Source: Cytophagaceae bacterium (lineage in GTDB: Bacteria > Bacteroidota > Bacteroidia > Cytophagales > Cytophagaceae). Taken from it: 64,000 nucleotides of DNA. Under the pieces are notes generated by a model. That model was given only the letters and a program-made list of their open reading frames with translations, did not search any database and was not told the origin of the DNA. Shown one piece after another: positions 28,441-38,601 of the stretch. Each line of letters starts with the position of its first letter. The first letter of the stretch is position 1. The position numbers and the translations under genes were made by a program. The stretch is from the NCBI GenBank assembly GCA_029237685.1, contig JAQZBV010000003.1:1-64000 (forward strand), written 5' to 3'.

Positions 28441-29745
28441 TCATTTTTTTGAAGCAGCACTTACTTTCCATATAGTATTGCTTACATCATCAGTGACAAG
28501 AATCGATCCATCCGGAGTAACAACTACTGCTACCGGTCTTCCTCGTACTTCACTTTTCTCAAGATCGACAATAAAGCCTGTTAAGAAGTCTTCAGGTATA
28601 CCATCCGGCTTACCGTTTTTAAACGGCACAAAAACTACTTTATAACCTGACAGGGTAGAACGGTTCCATGATCCATGTTGTCCTATGAATGCCCCATTAT
28701 GGTATTTTGTTGGGAAAGCTTTTTTAGTGTAGAAGGCCAATCCTAAGGAAGCAGTATGAGAACCTAAATCCACTTCAGGGGCAATGGCTTTTTTTACGAG
28801 TTCAGGTTTCTTATCTTCCTCTTTGATTCGTGGATCTTCATATTGACCGAAGTAAGAATAAGGCCATCCATAGAAACCGCCTTGTTGCACGCTCGTTAAA
28901 TAATCAGGTACCAGATCATCTCCAAGTCCATCGCGTTCATTCACGGCTGTCCAGAGTGTAGTTGTTCCCGGTGCCCAGCCCATTCCCACAGGGTTGCGCA
29001 ATCCATTGGCATATGTTTTTTTATGCTGCCCGTCAGGACTAATTTCGATGATACAAGCTTTCCCGTTTTCTTCTTCCATGCCGTTTTCTCCAACATTACT
29101 ACCGGAACCAACGGCTATGTATATTTTTGTACCTTTTGCGTTAGCGATAATATTTCTTGTCCAATGCTGATTATTCTTGCCTGCTGCCAGATCTGTTATC
29201 TTTTCTCCTTTGCCTGTGATTTTTGTTTGTCCTGGTTTGTATGGGAAACGCAGCAATTCATCTGTATTCGCTACATAAAACCAGTTGCCTATGACCAGCA
29301 TCCCAAACGGTTGATTCAGATTTTCTAAGAATGTTTCTCTCACCTCAGGAACACCGTCTTTGTTTGCATCACGCAGTAAGGTAATTCTATTGGCGCTGTT
29401 GCTCAAATCATTTGACTTGTTTGCGCCTATGATCACGCCACCTACTTTTTTAATAGTAGAATAATTGGAATTACTTTCAGCTACCAATACATCTCCATTC
29501 GGAAGGATATATAACCAGCGTGGATTTTGAAACCCATCGGCATATTTGCTGACTTCAAACCCTTCCGGTGCTGTTGGTTTTTCATTCTCTTTCCATCCGA
29601 TTACATTACTGAAGTTTGTTACGGACTTCGTGCTATTGGGTAAAGATAAGGTATCGCTCTGCGCTTCCTTATTTTTTGGTGCTTGTGCGGAGGCTTGAAA
29701 AAATTGTAGAATAAAGGTGGCAAGGATTAGATACTTCATCTTCAT
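28441..29745 (-). CDS. PQQ-dependent sugar dehydrogenase / sorbosone dehydrogenase family protein
   Basis: NGDVLVAESNSN, YANGLRNPVGMGWAPGTTTLWTAVNERDGLGDDLVPDYLTSV, FIGQHGSWNRSTLSGYKVVFVPF. Confidence 0.9.
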   Translation of the reverse strand: MKMKYLILATFILQFFQASAQAPKNKEAQSDTLSLPNSTKSVTNFSNVIGWKENEKPTAPEGFEVSKYADGFQNPRWLYILPNGDVLVAESNSNYSTIKKVGGVIIGANKSNDLSNSANRITLLRDANKDGVPEVRETFLENLNQPFGMLVIGNWFYVANTDELLRFPYKPGQTKITGKGEKITDLAAGKNNQHWTRNIIANAKGTKIYIAVGSGSNVGENGMEEENGKACIIEISPDGQHKKTYANGLRNPVGMGWAPGTTTLWTAVNERDGLGDDLVPDYLTSVQQGGFYGWPYSYFGQYEDPRIKEEDKKPELVKKAIAPEVDLGSHTASLGLAFYTKKAFPTKYHNGAFIGQHGSWNRSTLSGYKVVFVPFKNGKPDGIPEDFLTGFIVDLEKSEVRGRPVAVVVTPDGSILVTDDVSNTIWKVSAASKK

Positions 29746-29926
29746 AGCTGTATGGTTTAGGAATAAATTCTGTTTAGATCTTCTCTTACTAGTTTCCCCT
29801 TATTGTTTTAACAAGTAAACTCATACTGTATGATAGATCTATGATCTTGTCATGCAATATGAGTTCCAAATTGTTAAAAACTAATTTTTATTAAATAGTT
29901 TGAGGACTAAATCATGTAGTGATTAT

Positions 29927-31945
29927 TTACTTCGCAAGAATTTTAAATTCTACTCGTCTATTCAATTGTCTTCCTTTGGCAGTGCTGTTTGTGCTGGCAG
30001 GAGCATTCTCACCATAATGTTTTACTGAAATGCGTGAGGCATCAGTCGCTGATTTGGTGGTCAAATAGGAAGCGACTGCTTCCGCTCTTTTTTGGGACAA
30101 CTTATCATTGTATGCCTTGGTACCTACGCTGTCTGTATAACCTGAAATTTCAACTTTTAAGTTAGGGTTATTGGCCAGCAGTTTTGCAAGACGATTCAAT
30201 TCTAAATTAGATTCTTTGCGCAACACAGCTTTATTGAAATCAAAGAATATATTTTTGATGGTGATCGATTCTCCTACTTCAATCGGTGTAAGGTATAGAT
30301 CTCTTGTGATTTGTTGGTATTCATTCTGGTAAGTCAAATCGATGTTGTCGTTTACAGAAATAAAACCTTCTTTCTCGGCTAAGTAGCCATAACGGTTTTT
30401 GGAAGGCAATACAATTTGGTAAGTGCCATTGCGAGGATCGGATGAAGCGATTCCGACTTCAGCTCCTGTCACGAGGTTTTCAAAGAATATTTTAACGCCT
30501 GGTATGGTTTCATTGGTTTTGCTGTTCAATACGCGACCACTGATCATGGTTACCGCATTTGGTTTCAATGACTTTACTAGCTGCAAGACCAGGATGTCGT
30601 CATCACCATCTTTGGCACCTTCAGAGGTAAAATAAATGCGTTCTCCGGAAGCAGGAATACTTAAGTAAGATTCATCACGGGATGAGTTGACAATAGGCCC
30701 TAAGTTTTCAGGCGTAGACCAGTTTGTCCAGGTATCGTCCAGTCTTCTTGTGACGTAAATATCAGAACCTCCATACCCGTTCATGCCATCAGAAGCGAAG
30801 TATAATGTTCTGTCGTCAGAGGCCAGGAATGGAGCTTGTTCTATGCCGGTTGTATTCAATGTATTCCCCAAATTCGTTGGTTTTGTCCATGTTCCGTCAT
30901 CAGAACGGAAGCTGACATATAAATCACGGTTTCCTACATTGTCTTTTTTATGCTCAATAGACATCAGTAATATTTTCTGACTGTTGGACATAAAGAAGTT
31001 TGCTCTGGCATTGATGTTAACGTCTTTGTCTATGATCAAACGCTCCGGGAAAGACCAGCCGTCTTTTGTGCGGTGACTGACAGAAACTCCATCTTCCATG
31101 GTGCCATCTTCGAAATAGGAATTACCTAACAATAGGGTATTACCGTCTGGAGATATAGAATTGATGAAGTTTGGACCATCATTATTCAAGGGCGCACCTA
31201 TATTTTTTGCTTCTCCCCAGCTTTGCGTAGTAGCATTCCATTCAGAATAAAAGATGTCTTCCAAATCTTCTTTGCCTCCCTGAGCTTGCGGATCACCTCT
31301 TCTGCTGAAGTATAATGTTTTACCATCCGGTGATACCAAGGGACCCATTTCCGGGTAAGGACTGTTGATGTTATTGCTGAGCTTTGTAGCGACCATGTTG
31401 GCTTTTACCAACTCATTCGGTTTTTGCTTATTGATTTTTGGAACTTTAGCGGATTCTGAAATACCAATGGCATCAATGCCTGCTATCGTGCTGTTTGATT
31501 TTAATACAATTTTCACAGCCAATACATAAAACTTTACATCGTTGGGCTTGATGGAAAGCAAACGATTGCCGTCAGAAGTAGTCGTGTTCCGGTAATTTGT
31601 TATTTCGAATTCTTTGCCTTCTGCATCGTATACAAACACTTTTTCAATCGATCCGGGATGGTTTGTTTCTACAATAAGAATTTGCTTCGGTATGATCGGT
31701 GTTCGGTAACCAACTTTAATAAATTGTTGTGTTGACTTATCTTTAGGCTGCCACGCATTTCTGTTTTCACCCTGCGCCGGATATACATTCGGTCTTCCTA
31801 AGATTTGTCGGGATGAAAAATCAACATCACCTTGTTGGGAGGAATATTCTAATACTCTGTAAGCCCATTGAATGTCTTGGGCATAAGTGGAAACGGTTAA
31901 AATCGATAACAGTAAGAATGAAATTATTCTTTTGGTCATAATCAA
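29927..31945 (-). CDS. OmpA-family protein with PD40/WD40-like propeller
   Basis: SPDGKTLYFSRRGD repeats; NIFFDFNKAVLRKESNLELNRLAKLL...ISGYTDSVGTKAYNDKLSQKRAEAVASYL. Confidence 0.93.
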   Translation of the reverse strand: MIMTKRIISFLLLSILTVSTYAQDIQWAYRVLEYSSQQGDVDFSSRQILGRPNVYPAQGENRNAWQPKDKSTQQFIKVGYRTPIIPKQILIVETNHPGSIEKVFVYDAEGKEFEITNYRNTTTSDGNRLLSIKPNDVKFYVLAVKIVLKSNSTIAGIDAIGISESAKVPKINKQKPNELVKANMVATKLSNNINSPYPEMGPLVSPDGKTLYFSRRGDPQAQGGKEDLEDIFYSEWNATTQSWGEAKNIGAPLNNDGPNFINSISPDGNTLLLGNSYFEDGTMEDGVSVSHRTKDGWSFPERLIIDKDVNINARANFFMSNSQKILLMSIEHKKDNVGNRDLYVSFRSDDGTWTKPTNLGNTLNTTGIEQAPFLASDDRTLYFASDGMNGYGGSDIYVTRRLDDTWTNWSTPENLGPIVNSSRDESYLSIPASGERIYFTSEGAKDGDDDILVLQLVKSLKPNAVTMISGRVLNSKTNETIPGVKIFFENLVTGAEVGIASSDPRNGTYQIVLPSKNRYGYLAEKEGFISVNDNIDLTYQNEYQQITRDLYLTPIEVGESITIKNIFFDFNKAVLRKESNLELNRLAKLLANNPNLKVEISGYTDSVGTKAYNDKLSQKRAEAVASYLTTKSATDASRISVKHYGENAPASTNSTAKGRQLNRRVEFKILAK

Positions 31946-32236
31946 TGAATTTGTTTTGATAGGTTAATCTTCTTTCATTGTTCAAAGTGAGAGCCAAAGA
32001 ATCTTTTGAGGAAAATACGGTACATTAGTTGTACGCTGTAAGCGTACAATACTCAGTTATAGTTGCGATTGTAAGAGGACTAAGAGAAGAATAATAGAGG
32101 TATTGTTCTTCGCAATTGAATCAAAGAAAAACTTCAGTGAAAATAAGTTTGAGGAATTAATTTCCCATACTGTTGTTTTGATTGCTGATTGAGTAAAAAA
32201 TGTTTAACTTTTAACTGATTATATAAAAACTGATTT

Positions 32237-32431
32237 ATGAACATTAAAGTGATTTTCGGATCGTTGTTAACCGGCCTTGGTATTATTGGATTGTTGTACG
32301 CAGGCTTCGTTTTTACACAGCATGGTGTGAAAGAAGGTAGAGTATTATTTACCACTCTGATTATTGGTTTTATCTTTTTTAGTGCTGGCATTGGCCTGGT
32401 GAAAAGCAGCAGCGGCAGCGATAATGTTTAG
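32237..32431 (+). CDS. Small two-TM membrane protein
   Basis: 64 aa MNIKVIFGSLLTGLGIIGLLYAGFVF...LIIGFIFFSAGIGLV. Confidence 0.65.
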   Translation: MNIKVIFGSLLTGLGIIGLLYAGFVFTQHGVKEGRVLFTTLIIGFIFFSAGIGLVKSSSGSDNV

Positions 32432-33634
32432 CTATCTTCCAAAACGGAAGTAATGACTTAACACATTAGGTTGATTCTTGATCAGATCAACGATCAGTTT
32501 CATACCTATTGCAGAAAAGGCAATTCCATTTCCCCCAAAGCCTAACACAAAATAACTGTTAGGAAATTTTGGATGTTCACCTATATATGGAAGAGAATCT
32601 TTAGTCTCTCCAAATGTGCCTGCCCATACAAAGTCTGTATCAAAGCAACGGTCCGGCATTACCTGTTGAAAGGTCTCTTTTAGTTTGCGTTCCTTGCGAT
32701 CTAATAGAAGATCGCGCTTAACAGCATTCTTGAAATTTTCATCTTCTCCTCCGATCAGTATTCGACCTTCATCTGTTGCCCGTAAATACAAATAGGGTTT
32801 ATTGGTGTTCCAAAACAAGGTATGCTTTAGAGCATCTCCTATATTGTTTTGTACTTCGCTAATGGATGCGTAGGTGCTTTTTAGTTTGACGATCTTCTCG
32901 GGTAAAAAGTGCTGTGTTTCATAGCCGGTGCAATAAATGACTTTACTTGCTGTGATCGCATATCCTGTTTGTGTTTTAAGGAATACTTTGTCTTTTTGAT
33001 AACTAGTTTTTATGGACTCTGTTTTATCAAATACTTTCAATCCTTTATTGGTATTGTAATGCAATAGATCATGTGTGAGCTTGAAAGCATCTATACTGGC
33101 ACCGTCTTTCGAAAGAATAGCTCCTTTAGATACCAGGCCGTATGTAGCTTTAAGGTCTTCTTCTCCAAGCCAATCTACTTCAAATCCATAAAATTTTCGT
33201 GTTTCGTATTCTTTCTGCAAGTCTTTTAAATCTTTTGAATTGGCGCAGAAATACAAAGACTTTTTTAATTCAAATCCAGAAGTGGATTTTATTTCTTTCA
33301 CTACTTGCTGCAGTTCGTAAATAGCGTCTCTACAACTTTTATAACTGGCTACCGCAGCTTCTTCTCCTATTTGATCGATGAGTTCATGCAAAGGAGTATC
33401 AAGCTCGTATTGCAACATGGAAGTAGTAGCGGATGTACTTCCGTTGGCTATTTCTCTTTTATCTATTAATACCGTTTGATAACCTGCTTTAACGCAGGCA
33501 TGTGCCATAAGAGCTCCTGTAACGCCGCCTCCAATGATCAGTATGTCGCAATGAATATCCTGTTGCAAAGATGGGTAAGTGTGCAGCAACCCGTTTTGCA
33601 CCAGCCAAAAAGGCTCATTGGAACGTACGTTCAT
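32432..33634 (-). CDS. FAD-dependent oxidoreductase (DAO family)
   Basis: CDILIIGGGVTGALMAHACVKAGYQTVLIDKREIANGSTSATT. Confidence 0.9.
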   Translation of the reverse strand: MNVRSNEPFWLVQNGLLHTYPSLQQDIHCDILIIGGGVTGALMAHACVKAGYQTVLIDKREIANGSTSATTSMLQYELDTPLHELIDQIGEEAAVASYKSCRDAIYELQQVVKEIKSTSGFELKKSLYFCANSKDLKDLQKEYETRKFYGFEVDWLGEEDLKATYGLVSKGAILSKDGASIDAFKLTHDLLHYNTNKGLKVFDKTESIKTSYQKDKVFLKTQTGYAITASKVIYCTGYETQHFLPEKIVKLKSTYASISEVQNNIGDALKHTLFWNTNKPYLYLRATDEGRILIGGEDENFKNAVKRDLLLDRKERKLKETFQQVMPDRCFDTDFVWAGTFGETKDSLPYIGEHPKFPNSYFVLGFGGNGIAFSAIGMKLIVDLIKNQPNVLSHYFRFGR

Positions 33635-33637
33635 GTA

Positions 33638-34291
33638 TTAATGGTTTAGGAGTTTGTGGATGTCTTGAATCATCCGGTCAACTTCTACAGAATCTGTGCC
33701 ATCATAATAACCACGGATGTATTGGTCTTGATCGACTAGTACAAATCGCTCTGTATGTATGAAATCTTCTTCACCGCCGTCTCCTTCTTCATTAACAATG
33801 GCGTATTGCTTGCGTGCCGTTTCATACAAGGCATGTTTGTCTCCTGTCAGGAAAATCCATTTGTTGTGATCTTTTACCCCGTATTGAATCGCATAATTCA
33901 TCAACGCCTCTACCGTATCTTCATCCGGTTTAGAAGTATAAGATACAATTTTAACCGTAGGTTCTTTTTCGAATGTGCGGTATACGCGCTGCAACTGGCT
34001 CGACATCTCCTTGCAAATACCAGGACAGGTTACAAAAAAATAATCGGCTACATAAATGCTATGGCCTATTTCTTTAGGTGTAATTTTTTTTCCTTCTTGA
34101 TTAATGAAAGAAAAATAACCTACAGGTTTATCCGGTTTATTAGACTGATACACTTTATGTGTAGTCGGATTAGTTACATAGAAGGGCAGCGTTTGCTTTA
34201 ATTTTTCATACTTATTGTAAGCGTAGGCACCCACTACTATAATCAGTACAAGAATACCTGCGGTGATAAATTTTTTATTGTTGTTTTCCAT
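33638..34291 (-). CDS. SCO1/SenC family protein
   Basis: YFFVTCPGICKEMSSQLQRVYRTFEKEPTVKIVSYTSKPDED; CPGIC motif. Confidence 0.88.
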   Translation of the reverse strand: MENNNKKFITAGILVLIIVVGAYAYNKYEKLKQTLPFYVTNPTTHKVYQSNKPDKPVGYFSFINQEGKKITPKEIGHSIYVADYFFVTCPGICKEMSSQLQRVYRTFEKEPTVKIVSYTSKPDEDTVEALMNYAIQYGVKDHNKWIFLTGDKHALYETARKQYAIVNEEGDGGEEDFIHTERFVLVDQDQYIRGYYDGTDSVEVDRMIQDIHKLLNH

Positions 34292-34460
34292 GAAGAGTAT
34301 TTTTATAAATTAAAGATAGGGAAAAACAGGATTCTATACCTCTAAAACAAGCTGCTTTTGAATCATATTTTTAAAAGTTGCAGAGGATGGGGAGTATTAG
34401 TATGAATATTGCAGGGTAATGAAAAAGATACCTATTAAGTGTTCATCAAAATCTATCATC

Positions 34461-36200
34461 ATGTCAAAGACCGTTTCCGATAAAATTGTAGAAATGCTTG
34501 TAAATGCAGGAGTAAAAAGAATCTATGCCATCACGGGCGATAGCCTTAATCCTATAAATGATGCAGTTAGAAGAGATGGCCGTCTGCAATGGGTGCATGT
34601 GAGGCATGAAGAAGTGGCCGCCTACGCTGCTTCCATGGAAGCAGAACTCACAGGTATTGGTTGTTGTATGGGCAGCAGTGGACCCGGTCATGTGCATTTG
34701 ATCAACGGCTTGTACGATGCCAACCGTTCTGGAAATCCTGTGATCGCCATCGCATCTACGGTAGCGTCTACTCAGTTGGGTACAGATTATTTTCAAGAGA
34801 CCAATGTGACCAAATTATTTGATGATTGCAGTAAGTATTGCTTTATGGCTAATACTCCCACTCAAGCACTTCGTGCCTTGCAAACAGGTATTCAAACGGC
34901 TATCGTACAAAAAGGAGTAGCGGTAATAGGCCTGCCCGGTGATGTGGCAGACGCAGATGCCGAAGATTTTTTTAGTTCTGAGATGAATTATAAAACAGAC
35001 TTTGTACTGAAGCCCACTTCAGGGCAATTGGAACAATTGGCTTCTTTAATTAACGGTCATAAGAAAATCATGCTTTTTTGCGGTTACGGAAGCAAAGATG
35101 CTGTGGACGAAGTCATGGCACTCGCTCAGAAAATTCAAGCGCCGGTTGGATATAGCTTCAGAGGCAAAATATTTTTTGATAAAACAGAAAATGAATATGC
35201 CGTTGGCTTAAATGGTTTGTTAGGAACCAAGGCGGGTTTTCAATCCATGCACGATGCCGACGTCGTCATCATGCTCGGCAGTGATTTTCCTTATTCTAAT
35301 TTTCTGCCGGAGAAGAATGTATTAATTCAAATTGATCATCAACCGGAGCGTATTGGGAGAAGAGGTAAAATAGATTATGGCTATTGCGGAAAGATCAAGG
35401 ATACAGTACAAGCTCTATTGCCCTTACTAGAGGCTAAATCGGATGATGCTTTTTTAAAGGAAATGCGTGCCTTGCATGAAAAGCAAGAAGAGGTATACGA
35501 AAGTTATGTGGAAGCCAAAGGCTCAGAAGATAAAATTCATCCGGAATATGTAGCTTCTTTGATTAATGATTTAGCATCTGATGATGCCATCTTTACAGTC
35601 GATACGGGTATGTCTGCTGTTTGGGCCGCTAAATACATCAAGGGCAAACGCAATCGTTACCTAACCGGTTCTTTTAATCACGGCTCCATGGCAAATGCGA
35701 TGCCGATGGCTATAGGCTCTGCTTTTGCTGCGCCTGAACGTCAATCCATCGCTTTATGCGGCGATGGAGGGATCAGTATGTTGCTTGGTGATCTAATGAC
35801 CATCAGCCAATACAAGTTGCCGGTTAAAGTGATTGTCTTTAATAACAGAACGCTGGGTATGGTGAAATTGGAAATGGAAGTTGCCGGTATGCCAGCCTGG
35901 CAGACAGATATGGATAATCCGGATTTTGCAAAAATAGCGGAAGCCATGCGCATCAAAGCATGGACAGTGGAAAGTCCTCATGAAGTAGAATCAGCATTAA
36001 AGCAAGCTTTTGAATACAATGGACCGGTTTTGGTCAATATCATGACAGATCCGAATGCCTTAGCAATGCCTCCTAAAATGGAATTCGCTCAGGTCAAAGG
36101 CTATGCCACCACATTAGGTAAATTGATGATCAACGGGCAAACCGCGGAAGTAGTGGATATGGCAAAGTCAAGTATGAAGTATTTGAAAGAGATTATGTAA
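34461..36200 (+). CDS. poxB: Thiamine-PP-dependent pyruvate oxidase / dehydrogenase (PoxB-like)
   Basis: VKRIYAITGDSLNPINDAVRRDGRLQWVHVRHEEVAAYAAS; GDGGISMLLGDLMTISQYKLPVKVIVFNNRTLGMVKLE. Confidence 0.88.
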   Translation: MSKTVSDKIVEMLVNAGVKRIYAITGDSLNPINDAVRRDGRLQWVHVRHEEVAAYAASMEAELTGIGCCMGSSGPGHVHLINGLYDANRSGNPVIAIASTVASTQLGTDYFQETNVTKLFDDCSKYCFMANTPTQALRALQTGIQTAIVQKGVAVIGLPGDVADADAEDFFSSEMNYKTDFVLKPTSGQLEQLASLINGHKKIMLFCGYGSKDAVDEVMALAQKIQAPVGYSFRGKIFFDKTENEYAVGLNGLLGTKAGFQSMHDADVVIMLGSDFPYSNFLPEKNVLIQIDHQPERIGRRGKIDYGYCGKIKDTVQALLPLLEAKSDDAFLKEMRALHEKQEEVYESYVEAKGSEDKIHPEYVASLINDLASDDAIFTVDTGMSAVWAAKYIKGKRNRYLTGSFNHGSMANAMPMAIGSAFAAPERQSIALCGDGGISMLLGDLMTISQYKLPVKVIVFNNRTLGMVKLEMEVAGMPAWQTDMDNPDFAKIAEAMRIKAWTVESPHEVESALKQAFEYNGPVLVNIMTDPNALAMPPKMEFAQVKGYATTLGKLMINGQTAEVVDMAKSSMKYLKEIM

Positions 36201-36217
36201 AAAAAGTTCTCTGTTTT

Positions 36218-36263
36218 AAAAGAGTAAAAGCATACTGAAATACAGTAGGGCTTTTACTCTTTT
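36218..36263 (+). terminator. Intrinsic terminator
   Basis: aaaagagtaaaagcatactgaaatacagtagggcttttactcttttta. Confidence 0.75.
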
Positions 36264-36390
36264 TATTTTAATTGTACAGACACAATTGTGAACGGCTGAT
36301 TTTTTTTAGCGAGGAATCAAATAGGCATGATCCGTTTCAACCTTCACATGGAATGTCTATCTTGGTTTAGATTCTGTAAAACGATTTCTT

Positions 36391-37239
36391 ATGATGGATA
36401 GAAGAATTGCCTGCTTTATTTTAGTGCTATGGAATTGCTTGGCTTACTGTACTTTTGCACAAAGCAATCAAGTCATGATCATTGCTTCTGCTGGTCCTTC
36501 CAACAGTACGTTATTATCAGATTATTACAATGGCAAGCAAACAGGACTCAGTTTATTATTGAGAAATGATAGCAGGCAACCTCTTGTGCAAGGATACCTC
36601 AGAATTAATATAGAAGGGCAGGGTGTAAAGCTACAAACGGGATCTTACGCTATATTCCCATCTATAGATATCATGGAAGGAAGTACAGTTAATTTAGGTC
36701 CTCAAGAATTGGCTGTTTATTTTAAACCTCAGTACTTACAAGGCAGTATAGGTTTTGGTGTGAATCAACCGAATGTTTTTCCGGAAGGGTTTTATCAATT
36801 TTGCTTTGAGTTTTTGGAGAAAAATACCAATCGTGTGATCGGAAGTTTGGAATGTGTGCAAGCTAATCTTGCTTATAGCGAGCCGGTGGATTTGATTTTA
36901 CCTGAGCAAGGAAAGACAATCGCTTTTTCATCTGCTCAGTCCTTGACGTTTCAATGGAATCCACGCCATGTCAATATTGAAAATTCAGAATATATAGTTA
37001 CCCTGGTAGAATTAAATACTTCTGATAAAGTAACAGAAAGTGCTTTCGCAAAAGCGAAACAGGTATATATAGCGAAGATGAATGAAGTGAAGTTTGTTTA
37101 TAACAGGGATAAACCCGCTTTGCTAAAAGGTAAAAAGTATGCCTGGAGAGTACAGGCAAGTGCAGCTACAAGCAATGCTGAAAAGGAACCCATGAATCAC
37201 GAGGGCTACTCTGAAATCCATTGGTTTTTGCTGGATTAA
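36391..37239 (+). CDS. Stand-alone TANFOR-like N-terminal domain protein
   Basis: PSNSTLLSDYYNGKQTGLSLLLRNDSRQPLVQGYLRINIEGQGVKLQT; ends at 282 aa. Confidence 0.6.
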   Translation: MMDRRIACFILVLWNCLAYCTFAQSNQVMIIASAGPSNSTLLSDYYNGKQTGLSLLLRNDSRQPLVQGYLRINIEGQGVKLQTGSYAIFPSIDIMEGSTVNLGPQELAVYFKPQYLQGSIGFGVNQPNVFPEGFYQFCFEFLEKNTNRVIGSLECVQANLAYSEPVDLILPEQGKTIAFSSAQSLTFQWNPRHVNIENSEYIVTLVELNTSDKVTESAFAKAKQVYIAKMNEVKFVYNRDKPALLKGKKYAWRVQASAATSNAEKEPMNHEGYSEIHWFLLD

Positions 37240-37286
37240 CGGATGCCTGTCTTTAAAGGAGACAAGTGAACAATCACACTAAACAT

Positions 37287-37321
37287 AAAAAAACTCTTCA
37301 TGGAACGTGAAGAGTTTTTTA
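37287..37321. terminator. Bidirectional terminator between convergent genes
   Basis: aaaaaactcttcatggaacgtgaagagttttttat. Confidence 0.85.
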
Positions 37322-37332
37322 TCAGGTAGAGA

Positions 37333-38442
37333 TTATTTTTTCCACCATTCTTTTTCAGGATAAATACTATCGAGAACAACTACTTGTCCTATCATAGGAG
37401 TGGTAAGTTTTACGTTTTGTTTATGAGCTTCCTGTACTACACGATTGATGGGCTCATCCCAGTTGTGAAGGGCTAATGCGAATTTACCCCAGTGTACAGG
37501 CATTAAAACTTTGGCGCTTAAATCTTTTGCAGCAATGATCGTTTCTTCTGGCATCATGTGAATGTAGGGCCAGTTGACTCCATATTGGCCGGCTTCCAAC
37601 ATCGCGATGTCAAAGGGTCCGTATTTTTCTCCAATGGTTTTAAAGTGTGTATCATAACCGGAATCTCCGCCAATGAATATTTTGTATCCATCAATGCTCA
37701 ATACAAAGGCTGACCATAATGTTTTTCCACGCTTAAAACTTCTTCCGGAAAAATGTCTTGCTGGTACAGCTGTCAATTCTACTGAGTCTGATATCTTTTG
37801 ATTTTCCCACCAGTCGAATTCTACGATTTTATCAGCAGGAATTCCCCAATGTTCCAAGTGTGCGCCGACTCCAAGAGAAGTATAGAATTTCCTTACTTTC
37901 GGGTGTAAGGAAAGGATGGTTTCATAATCCAAATGATCGTAGTGATCATGTGTAATCACTAGCACGTCTATGGCCGGCATGTCTTTGACTCCGTAAACGT
38001 TTGTTCCTTTGAAGGCTTTAGCAAAAAAAGAAACAGGAGATGAATTTCCGCTGAAAACCGGATCGACCAATACCGTTTTGTTTTTTGATGTAATGAGGTA
38101 AGAAGAGTGACCAAACCACACAATGCTAGGCTTGTCATCCTGCACTGTGGTGAGATCGGTTTGTACGGAGGGAAGTGATTCCAGTGGCTCTGATCGTTCT
38201 GGTTTATTGAAAAAAAAGTTTCCCATTAGTTTAACCATGGAAACCCCTTCTTTGGAGACCGACGTAGGACTAAGGTTTTGGAAAGAACCGTCTCTATAGT
38301 TTGAAGAGTGTTGAATGCGTTCTAATCGTTTGCCAGAAGGATCTGTTCCAAAAACTGCTGTTTGCATAAATAAAAAAACACCCAGCACAAGGATGCCTAT
38401 AATGGAAAGGGTGATGAGCATGATTTTTTTGAATTTTTTCAT
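37333..38442 (-). CDS. MBL-fold metal-dependent hydrolase (NAPE-PLD/UlaG-like)
   Basis: VLVITHDHYDHLDYETI, GGDSGYDTHFKTIGEKYGPFDIAMLEAGQY, MPVHWGKFALALHNWDEP. Confidence 0.92.
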   Translation of the reverse strand: MKKFKKIMLITLSIIGILVLGVFLFMQTAVFGTDPSGKRLERIQHSSNYRDGSFQNLSPTSVSKEGVSMVKLMGNFFFNKPERSEPLESLPSVQTDLTTVQDDKPSIVWFGHSSYLITSKNKTVLVDPVFSGNSSPVSFFAKAFKGTNVYGVKDMPAIDVLVITHDHYDHLDYETILSLHPKVRKFYTSLGVGAHLEHWGIPADKIVEFDWWENQKISDSVELTAVPARHFSGRSFKRGKTLWSAFVLSIDGYKIFIGGDSGYDTHFKTIGEKYGPFDIAMLEAGQYGVNWPYIHMMPEETIIAAKDLSAKVLMPVHWGKFALALHNWDEPINRVVQEAHKQNVKLTTPMIGQVVVLDSIYPEKEWWKK

Positions 38443-38517
38443 GTAAAGGAGACTGTAATACTTATTTTGTCTGTAGACGGATAGAATTGATTCTTATTTT
38501 AAATGAGAGAAAAAATA

Positions 38518-38597
38518 GTGGTCAGTGGTCAGTTGTCAGGTGTCAGGTGATGTATCATAAAAATAATACTGATCACCGACAACTGACCACTGACCAC
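38518..38597. repeat. GTGGTCA-type heptad palindrome 5 nt from a stop codon
   Basis: Left gtggtca gtggtca gttgtca ggtgtca ggtgatg; right, reverse complement gtggtca gtggtca gttgtcg gtgatca g. Confidence 0.9.
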
Positions 38598-38601
38598 TTA
38601 T

